Shown piece by piece: positions 6,082 to 14,146 of a stretch of DNA of 19,130 nt; positions within the stretch are counted from its first letter, which is position 1, and each line of letters opens with the position of its first letter. A model generated the notes under the pieces. The model made no database searches. It was not told the DNA's origin and saw only the letters and a list, made by a program, of their open reading frames with translations. A program made the position numbers and the translations under genes. The DNA comes from DATAFT01 sp035544635 (GTDB lineage Bacteria > Acidobacteriota > Thermoanaerobaculia > Multivoradales > Multivoraceae). The stretch is taken from assembly GCA_035544635.1 (NCBI GenBank), contig DATKDQ010000037.1:1-19130 (forward strand). The letters run 5' to 3'.

Positions 6082-7428
6082 CTACGACCCCGGGAATCCC
6101 GACCAGGCCGGGGCGAAGTTCTCCCCCTCCGAGGTCAGCCGCCTCAGGTTCCCGCCGTCGGCGTCGATCACCCAGATCTGGCTGGTCCCGTCCCGGCTCG
6201 ACTCGAACACGATGCGCTGCCCATCGGGCGAGAACGCGGGGGCCTCGTTCGAACCCGGGCCACTGGTGAGGACGCGGGTCTCCTCGGTCACCAGGTCGGT
6301 GACGGCGATGTCGTAGCGATGGCCGGCCTGGGCCCGGTGGGCGTAGGTGATCCGGTTGCCTTCGGGGTGCCAGCTCGCTCCGTCGTTGTTCAGACCCTCG
6401 CGGGTGACCCGCCGCACGTTGCCCCCGTCGGCGTCCATGATGTAGATCTGCGCGTTGCCAGAGCGGTCGGACGTGAAGGCGATCTCGCGCCCGGAGGGGC
6501 TCCACGCCGGGTTGGCGTCGATCCGCTCGTTGTGCGTCAGCCGCACCGGGCTTCCGCCGCGGCGGTTCATCTTGAAGATCTCGGCATTGCCGTTGACCGA
6601 CCGGGTGAACGCCACCCACTGCCCGTCCGGAGAGAACGTCGGCGTGAAGTTGTGGAACGCGTCCTCGACGATCGGGCGCTTCTCTCCGGTCGAGAGCTCG
6701 ACCCAGTAGAGCCCGGGCTGCCCGTTGAAGTACGAAACGTAGGCCAGGCCGTCGCCCGGAGGGCTCCACGCCGGCGCCATCGAGATCGACTGGTGACCCG
6801 ACAACGGGCGCTGATCGTGCCCATCGTAGTCCATGATGTAGATCTCCTTGTGGCCGGTGCGGTTGGACGCGAACGCGATCGAGGTGAGCGCGACTCCCTG
6901 CCCGCCGAAGCACTTCACCACCTCGTCGGCGTAGGTGTGGGCAACGCGGCGTGCCTGGGCGAGCGTGCCCCGGTAGCGCTTGGGCCTGCAGATCGAGCCG
7001 AAGTTCCTGAGATCGAGGACCCGCGCGTCGAGCGTCAGGCGGCCGCTCTGCTCCGAGATCTCGCCGAGCAGGATCACCTGGTTGCCGAGCGAGCGGTACA
7101 TGGGGAAGTCCTGCGCGCGGTCGCCGGTCAGCTCGAGCACGGACAGGATCTGCCGGTCCTGAACGTCGAACAACCCGCTGTACTCGAGGTCGTCGACCAG
7201 GGCACGCTCGAGCTCCGCGGCGGCGGCGCGGCCCTGGGCGCTCATGCCGGCGGCCTGCGCCACTTTGGGCAGCGCCAGGCGGATGCGGGTGCGCACGTCC
7301 GCGTCCTGGAGGATCACCTCGACCTCCGCCGGCGGCTGACCGGGAGGCGGCTCCTGGGCGAAGGCCGGACTGCCGGCGACCAGGTACCAGGGCACCAGAG
7401 AGAGGAACAGCAGGCGGCGTCCATTCAT
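6082..7428 (-). CDS. tolB: Tol-Pal system beta-propeller protein TolB
   Basis: TolB is the periplasmic partner of Pal and the TolA/TolR complex. The 448-residue protein has a cleavable signal peptide (MNGRRLLFLS... with AFA|QE, cleavage after residue 24). A mixed alpha/beta N-terminal domain runs to about residue 200 (LDDLEYSGLFDV-like segment ALVDDLEYSGLF at about 75). A C-terminal six-bladed propeller is marked by repeated SPDGQ, AFTSDRSGN, QIYIMDADGGN and RRLT motifs. Length is close to the E. coli protein (430). Start ATG 7428 follows GAGGT at 9 bases. It lies 36 bases after tolA. Confidence 0.96.
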   Translation of the reverse strand: MNGRRLLFLSLVPWYLVAGSPAFAQEPPPGQPPAEVEVILQDADVRTRIRLALPKVAQAAGMSAQGRAAAAELERALVDDLEYSGLFDVQDRQILSVLELTGDRAQDFPMYRSLGNQVILLGEISEQSGRLTLDARVLDLRNFGSICRPKRYRGTLAQARRVAHTYADEVVKCFGGQGVALTSIAFASNRTGHKEIYIMDYDGHDQRPLSGHQSISMAPAWSPPGDGLAYVSYFNGQPGLYWVELSTGEKRPIVEDAFHNFTPTFSPDGQWVAFTRSVNGNAEIFKMNRRGGSPVRLTHNERIDANPAWSPSGREIAFTSDRSGNAQIYIMDADGGNVRRVTREGLNNDGASWHPEGNRITYAHRAQAGHRYDIAVTDLVTEETRVLTSGPGSNEAPAFSPDGQRIVFESSRDGTSQIWVIDADGGNLRRLTSEGENFAPAWSGFPGS

Positions 7429-7464
7429 CGTGCTCGACCTCGTGACGGGCGTTCGATTCAGCGT

Positions 7465-8265
7465 TCAGCGAATGATCAGGCGGACGCCCAACGAGCCCTT
7501 CCGGTAGCTCGTGGGCAGGGGAGGCAGCGTCGCGGTCTGGACCGCGCGCAGGCCGGCCCGGTCGAACGAGTTGTAGCCCGACGACTGGACAATCTCGAGG
7601 CCCGATACCCGGCCCTCCGCGTCGATCTTGAAGTAGACCACCATCTCGATCTCTCCGCCCAGCGGCGGTCGCTGCCAGCGCGCGCGGATGCGCGCGAGCA
7701 TCAGCTCGGCATAGTAGCTGTAGGTGAAGTTGGGATCGTCGAACCCGGAGATCTCGGCCGGACCGCCGGTCGCCAGCGGGTTGCCCTGCGGCGAGCCCAG
7801 CCGGCCGGGGCCCGCGGTCGAGGAGGGGTCGGTGAGGTCGTCGGGTCGAGCGGGATCGCGGGTCGAGGGGTCTGCGGGCGGCGGGGGTGCCGGGACGGCG
7901 GGCTGAGGCGGCTCCACCTGCGGTCGCGTTGTCCGCTCGCGCTCCGGGTCGCGCCGCGGCGCCGGCTCGGGCTCCACCGCGGGCGGGGGTGGGGGAGGCG
8001 GCGGCGCCGGGGGGGGCGGTTCGGGGGCCGCCCTCGCCGCCGGGGGGGGCGGCGGCGGCACCTCGATCTGACCGAGCGCGGCCGCCGGCACGATCTGGAT
8101 CGACACGAACTGCTGCGGGCGCGGGCGCTCGGCGAACAGAGACGGAGCGATCAGGGCGGCGGCGACCAGCCCGACGTGGAGAACGATCGCCGCGATCAGC
8201 GACCCGCCCCGATACCACGGCCGGGTCACGGACCGTTGCTTCAGGACGCGGTCGATCGCTTCCAC
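7465..8265 (-). CDS. tolA: TolA/TonB-like energy-transducing protein
   Basis: Position between tolR and tolB identifies this as the functional TolA, which links the TolQR motor to TolB/Pal across the periplasm. The 266-residue protein has a short cytoplasmic tail, one membrane segment at about 22-42 with a histidine (His30), a proline-rich spacer 70-135, a Gly/Asp/Ser stretch, and a TonB-type C-terminal domain 180-266 (YAELMLARIRARWQRP, then VYFKIDAEGRVSGLEIVQSS). It lacks the long Ala/Lys/Glu helix of E. coli TolA, so it is closer to TonB in architecture. The start is GTG 8265, one base after the tolR stop (TGACGTG), with AGGAG at 6 bases, indicating translational coupling. Confidence 0.9.
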   Translation of the reverse strand: MEAIDRVLKQRSVTRPWYRGGSLIAAIVLHVGLVAAALIAPSLFAERPRPQQFVSIQIVPAAALGQIEVPPPPPPAARAAPEPPPPAPPPPPPPPAVEPEPAPRRDPERERTTRPQVEPPQPAVPAPPPPADPSTRDPARPDDLTDPSSTAGPGRLGSPQGNPLATGGPAEISGFDDPNFTYSYYAELMLARIRARWQRPPLGGEIEMVVYFKIDAEGRVSGLEIVQSSGYNSFDRAGLRAVQTATLPPLPTSYRKGSLGVRLIIR

Positions 8266-8266
8266 G

Positions 8267-8692
8267 TCATCTCCTCGGCGGACGCTCGGTCACCATGCCG
8301 ACGTTGGTGATCCCGCCGCGATGGAGGAGGGAGAGCAGGTCCATGATCTCGCCATACGGCAGGTCGCGGTCGGCCTTGAGCAGGACGGACTGATCGCCGC
8401 GCGCCTGGAGCAGAGGTAGCAGGCGATCGACCAGCTCGGTGGGGTGGACCGGCGTCTCGCGGATGAACACCAGCTTGTTGCGGTTCATGGTCAGGACGAT
8501 GGGATCGTCCACCCGCTGCGGGAGGTTCTCGCTCTCGGCCTGCGGCAGGGCGACCTCGACGCCCTGGTGGAGCATGGGAGCGGTGACCATGAAGATGATG
8601 AGGAGCACCAGCATGACGTCGACGAGCGGCGTCACGTTGATGTCGGCCATCACGCGGTCGTCGGCGGCTCCGGAGTCGGTGATGAACGCCAT
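8267..8692 (-). CDS. tolR: Tol-Pal system protein TolR (ExbD family)
   Basis: TolR is the second component of the proton-driven TolQR motor in the inner membrane. The 141-residue protein has one membrane segment (about 23-41) preceded by MADINVTPLVDVML. Asp25 in PLVD is the expected proton-carrying residue. The periplasmic domain follows, ending in HRGGITNVGMVTE. Start ATG 8692 gives the usual length. The second methionine (residue 15) begins exactly at the conserved core and is a less likely alternative. It is 83 bases from tolQ and one base from tolA. Confidence 0.95.
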   Translation of the reverse strand: MAFITDSGAADDRVMADINVTPLVDVMLVLLIIFMVTAPMLHQGVEVALPQAESENLPQRVDDPIVLTMNRNKLVFIRETPVHPTELVDRLLPLLQARGDQSVLLKADRDLPYGEIMDLLSLLHRGGITNVGMVTERPPRR

Positions 8693-8775
8693 CTCGGTGG
8701 TGCCTCGGGGCGCGGGGGCGGCGGGTCGTGGTCCCTAGCCTCGCCTCCGGGCCTTCCTCTCCGACCCGGCGGGGA

Positions 8776-9507
8776 TCAAGTGAAGTTCCTCTCCGTCAGG
8801 TTGATGAACTCGAGAACGAAGTCGTCCATTTCCTCGCGCATGCGCTTGGATCGCGCGGAGAAGGCGTTGTAGGCGATCAGGGCGGGAATCGCGGCGCCGA
8901 GGCCGGCAGCGGTGTTGATGAGGGCCTCCGCGATCCCGGGCGCGACCGCCGTGATCGAGGTCGACCCCGTGATGCCGATGTCGTTGAACGCTTCCATGAT
9001 GCCCCACACCGTGCCGAGCAGGCCGATGAAGGGCGACGCCGCCGCGGTGGTGGCGAGGAACTGGGTCGAGCGGGTGAGCACGTGGAGCTCGACGCCGAGC
9101 GCGCGGCGCAGGGTGCGCTCGATCGCGTTCATCGACCGGATGCGGTAGCGCGACGGATCGCCGCCCTCCTGCTGCGCCGCCTTCACCTGGGCGTCGATCT
9201 CGACGTAGCCGGCCTGGAACAGCCCGACCAGGGGCGACGCCGTGTGGCTCGCGGCGGCGGAGTTGACCTCGCTGAATCGCTTGCTGGTCCGGAAGATCTC
9301 GAGGAAACGTTGGGTGTGACTCGCCGCGCGGCGGAGCTGCAGCGCCTTGCTGATGATGATGCCCCAGGATATCAGTGAGAACACGGTGAGCACCGCGAGG
9401 ACGAACTGCCCGACCGGCGAGGCGTCCAGGAAGAGCTCCCAGATCCCGGGCCCCTCCGGATGGCCGACTTGAGCGAGCAGGCCGAAGGCAGACAGATATT
9501 TCGGCAT
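8776..9507 (-). CDS. tolQ: Tol-Pal system protein TolQ (ExbB family)
   Basis: TolQ is the pentameric proton-channel component of the Tol motor. The 243-residue protein has membrane segments at about 31-53, 146-172 and 185-213. It also has the conserved ATTAAASPFIGLLGTVWGIM and NTAAGLGAAIPALIAYN, which hold the Thr/Ala/Pro residues lining the channel. Start ATG 9507 (MPKYLSAFGL) is preceded by GGGGAG at 5-6 bases. The frame stays open to 9645, but those 46 residues are Arg-rich and unlike the family. It is the first gene of the tolQRAB-pal-cpoB-rpsT run and is divergent from etfB. Confidence 0.95.
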   Translation of the reverse strand: MPKYLSAFGLLAQVGHPEGPGIWELFLDASPVGQFVLAVLTVFSLISWGIIISKALQLRRAASHTQRFLEIFRTSKRFSEVNSAAASHTASPLVGLFQAGYVEIDAQVKAAQQEGGDPSRYRIRSMNAIERTLRRALGVELHVLTRSTQFLATTAAASPFIGLLGTVWGIMEAFNDIGITGSTSITAVAPGIAEALINTAAGLGAAIPALIAYNAFSARSKRMREEMDDFVLEFINLTERNFT

Positions 9508-9525
9508 GCGCGCTCCCCGGCGCAG

Positions 9526-9555
9526 AAGGTAGCACGACGGCCAGCCACGATCCAA
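9526..9555 (-). promoter_or_regulatory. Candidate promoter of the tol-pal operon
   Basis: On the minus strand, TTGGAT (9555-9550) and TACCTT (9531-9526) are spaced by 18 bases and lie 19 bases before the tolQ start codon. The leader would be only about a dozen bases but includes the GGGGAG ribosome-binding site. The boxes are moderate matches, so the call is tentative. The 182-base divergent region up to etfB must also hold the etfB promoter, for which I see no convincing boxes. Confidence 0.3.
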
Positions 9556-9689
9556 GATACTCCCCGGCGCGGGCGCGACCGTCGACCCTCCGCCGTCTCG
9601 AGGCTCGCATCCTCGGTCCAGCGCCGCGCCGGATCGGGATCGCAAGGTGATACGCTGCCGCCTCCCGTGCGGAACCCCCGAGGCGGCCC

Positions 9690-10486
9690 ATGAAGATCGC
9701 GGTCTGCATGAAACAGGTGCCCGACACCGAGGCGCGCCTGCGGCTCAACAAGCTGGGCACCTGGATCGAGGAGGAGGACCTCCCGTTCGTCATCAACGAG
9801 AGCGACGAGTGCGCTCTCGAGGAGGCGCTTCAGATTCGCGACCGGCAGAGCAGCGGCGAGGTCGTGGTCTTCAGCCTCGGCCCGGAGCGCGTGCGGGAGG
9901 CGTTGCGCAAGGCGCTGGCGCTGGGAGCCGATCGAGCCGTGCATCTGCTGGACCCCGCGTTCGCGGCCGGGGATCCGCTGGCGACCTCGCGGGCGCTCGC
10001 CGCGGCGATCGGCCGTGAGCCGTTCGACCTGATCCTCACCGGATCCCAGTCCGACGATCTCGGCTGGGGCGTCACGGCCTCGTTGATCGCCGCCCGCCTC
10101 GATCTACCGCACGCCTGGCTGGTGATGGGGATCGAGCTCGAGGCCGACGGCTCCACGGCACGCGTGGTGCGCGAGATGGAGGCGGGGAAGAACGAGATCT
10201 TCCGCCTGCGCCTGCCGGCCGTGCTCGAGGTCCAAGCCGGCATCAACCACCCGCGGTACGCGTCGCTGAAGGGGATCATGCAGGCCAAGCGCAAGGAGAT
10301 CGCCAGCCTGGGTCGGGCCGAGCTCGGCCTCGACGAGGAGGAGGCGGGCGCGGCCGGGTCGCGGGTCGAGATCGTGGCCGTCGAGTTCCCGCGCGCCGGC
10401 GGGGGCGCGAGGATTCTCGAGGGGGACGCCGCGTCCGCGTCGGCGCAGCTGGTCGAGCTCCTGCGCAACGAGGCCAGGGTGCTGTG

Positions 10487-10487
<1 letters not shown>
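9690..10487 (+). CDS. etfB: Electron transfer flavoprotein subunit beta
   Basis: EtfB with EtfA forms the FAD/AMP-containing electron carrier that accepts electrons from acyl-CoA and other dehydrogenases. The 265-residue protein begins MKIAVCMKQVPDTEARLRLN and contains the family signature FVINESDECALEEA (33-46) and the AMP-loop region SQSDDLGWGVTASLIA (119-134), the variant I associate with the QSDDLG subgroup. It ends by overlapping the start of etfA. No ETF-quinone oxidoreductase or acyl-CoA dehydrogenase is in the window, so the electron donor and acceptor are unknown. Whether it is a bifurcating ETF cannot be told here. Confidence 0.95.
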
Positions 10488-11470
<983 letters not shown>

Positions 11471-11483
11471 GAGGATCGAATCC

Positions 11484-12632
<1,149 letters not shown>

Positions 12633-12642
12633 CGCGGAAGAA

Positions 12643-12695
12643 CGTGCTGGGTAGCACGCTCTCCGCTATATGCCTTTGGCGCCGCGGACGGCGCG
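12643..12695 (+). repeat. Hairpin repeat, copy 1, downstream of metK
   Basis: This 53-base unit has two stems: CGTGCT/AGCACG (12643-12648 and 12653-12658, loop GGGT) and GCGCCG/CGGCGC (12679-12684 and 12689-12694, loop CGGA). It is followed 11 bases later by a second copy. Its last 23 bases recur, inverted, at 4061-4083. Confidence 0.75.
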
Positions 12696-12702
12696 TAGCT
12701 AC

Positions 12703-12760
12703 GGAGCGTGCTCGGTAGCACGCTCCTCCGCTACACAACTTTGGCGCCGAGGACGGCGCG
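12703..12760 (+). repeat. Hairpin repeat, copy 2 (tandem), downstream of metK
   Basis: Bases 12707-12760 align with copy 1 with six mismatches and one inserted base. The first stem is extended here to a perfect 10 bp (12703-12712 with 12717-12726, loop CGGT). The second is GCGCCG/CGGCGC (12744-12749 and 12754-12759, loop AGGA). The pair sits between the convergent genes metK and the zinc-ribbon gene, so it is a likely bidirectional termination or 3'-end-protecting region, though no T-tract follows. Confidence 0.75.
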
Positions 12761-12799
12761 GCACGCCGATCATGGGGACGGGCTCCTCTTGGTGCGGAT

Positions 12800-13288
12800 T
12801 TAGGGGCTCTCGGCGGCATCGCCGGCAGGCGCCACTCGCGCATCGTCGCCCTCGCTGTCCCAGCTCTTGCCGTACTTGAGGACGTCGTGCTTGAGGAGGT
12901 CGAAGTCGCTCTGCCGGTCGAGGGGTACCGCGTCGCGATAGACCGTGTCGCAGCGGTAGCAGACGACCGCGTCATGGAGGCGGCGGTGCAGCCAGACGTC
13001 GACCAGGCCCAGACCGACCAGCGAGAGCCCATAGGTCCAGGGAACCAGCGCCGCTCCCACCGCGACCAGCGCGCAGCCCCAGGAACGATGGATGTCGCGC
13101 TGGCGGTAGAGATGCCGGCACCCGCACAGCGGGCACTCCTCGACCCGCCGCGTGCCCTCGTCGCTCCAGCCCTCCGGCGCGATCGGCCGCGCGACACCGC
13201 ACTGCGGGCAGGCCAGCTCGCGGTCGGCGCGGCCGATCTGGGCGCGGAACGGGAACCCGCACGCCCGGCACTGGGTGCGGAGGCGCAT
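12800..13288 (-). CDS. Zinc-ribbon membrane protein of unknown function
   Basis: I do not recognise a named family. The 162-residue protein starts at ATG 13288, whose A is the last base of the upstream gene's TGA stop (TGATG), so translation is coupled. The frame is open further upstream, but that stretch overlaps the better-supported membrane gene. A first zinc ribbon is formed by CRAC (7-10) and CPQC (27-30). A second pair of knuckles, CPLC (52-55) and CYRC (110-113), is separated by a hydrophobic hairpin of about 70-100 (two short membrane segments with WTYGLSLVGLGLVDVWL). The C-terminal tail is polar and ends in a disordered-looking region. The protein is probably membrane-attached, with zinc sites on the cytoplasmic side (inference). 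Confidence 0.8.
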   Translation of the reverse strand: MRLRTQCRACGFPFRAQIGRADRELACPQCGVARPIAPEGWSDEGTRRVEECPLCGCRHLYRQRDIHRSWGCALVAVGAALVPWTYGLSLVGLGLVDVWLHRRLHDAVVCYRCDTVYRDAVPLDRQSDFDLLKHDVLKYGKSWDSEGDDARVAPAGDAAESP

Positions 13289-14100
13289 CAGGCGGGGATG
13301 CCGGTGGTCACGGCCAGGTAGTACGCCGTGATCTCTCCGATCGTAGTCCCTACCACCAGCACGTAGAGGATGCCGGTCGCCGACTGGTTGGAGCGCTGCC
13401 GCGCGCAGTGGAGCGACATGACGGCGAGGGCGAGCGGGATCAGGAGCCCCCAGGCCAGGCGGAACCAGAAGAACATGCCCTGCCCCTGGACGCTGGTGAG
13501 CACCCGCCAGGGATGGGGCTCCACCAGCTCGTCGACCGAGATGGCGGCGGCGAGCGTTGCCCCGAGCACGGCGAGCCGCAGAACGACCGCACCGAGCAGC
13601 ACCCAGCAGAAGACGACGAGATGGCGGAAGGTCAGGCGCGGCGCCACCAGGTACCAGTGGCCGAGGAGCATGGCGATCAGTGACCAGCCGAGGAGCAGCG
13701 CGGAGGTGAGGAGGCCGGCGACGGCCAGTGGGTCGCGGTAGGGAAGCGGGGTCGCGAGGTGGATCAGGTGCCGGGTGGCGAGAACCAGCGCGCCGGCGCA
13801 GCCGGCGAGCGCGAGGGCGGCCGCCCAGCGACTCGCGCGCCAGCGCTCCCGAAAGATCGCGCCGTAATACAGAGCGGAGCCGGCCGTGCCCGACGCCAGG
13901 AGCAGCCGGCCGGCGCCAGGTGCGCCGAACGGATCGAGCGGCGGCAGCAGCACGACCGCCCACACCAGCGCGAGCAGACCGAGCACGATGAGCGCGTTCA
14001 TCTGGAAGTAGCCGCGCCCGAGGTCGTCCTCGGGGATCCAGAACAGCGTGCTCAGCGAGCCGACGACGGTGGCGAGGGCGAAGAAGAAGAAGACGCTCAT
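13288..14100 (-). CDS. Polytopic membrane protein of unknown function
   Basis: I do not recognise this 270-residue protein. It is strongly hydrophobic with about eight membrane segments (near 2-20, 34-52, 66-84, 92-109, 124-146, 160-188, 208-232 and 241-262). Histidines occur in or next to segments at 111, 114, 148 (GHWYLVAP), 160 and 231, and could be metal or haem ligands (inference only). A charged loop IPEDDLGRGYFQ follows the first segment. Start ATG 14100 has no strong ribosome-binding site. It lies 46 bases after lptFG and overlaps the zinc-ribbon gene by one base, so it is probably the third gene of a blaI-lptFG-membrane-zinc-ribbon transcript. Confidence 0.82.
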   Translation of the reverse strand: MSVFFFFALATVVGSLSTLFWIPEDDLGRGYFQMNALIVLGLLALVWAVVLLPPLDPFGAPGAGRLLLASGTAGSALYYGAIFRERWRASRWAAALALAGCAGALVLATRHLIHLATPLPYRDPLAVAGLLTSALLLGWSLIAMLLGHWYLVAPRLTFRHLVVFCWVLLGAVVLRLAVLGATLAAAISVDELVEPHPWRVLTSVQGQGMFFWFRLAWGLLIPLALAVMSLHCARQRSNQSATGILYVLVVGTTIGEITAYYLAVTTGIPA

Positions 14101-14146
14101 GCGGGCGGGGGATCTTATCGCGGGCAGAGAGTGCCGGACGGCGCAT

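Noticed and set aside
5927..8218. 763-codon minus-strand open frame across tolB and tolA
   Set aside because: It is an Arg/Pro/Gly-rich shadow frame caused by high GC. The overlapping tolB and tolA frames carry all the recognisable motifs.
11471..11483. SAM riboswitch before metK
   Set aside because: Only 13 bases separate etfA from metK and no aptamer-like structure can fit there.
12643..12760. CRISPR array or integron attC sites as the identity of the tandem hairpin units
   Set aside because: There are only two units with an 11-base spacer, no cas genes, no GTTRRRY/RYYYAAC core pair and no integrase nearby.
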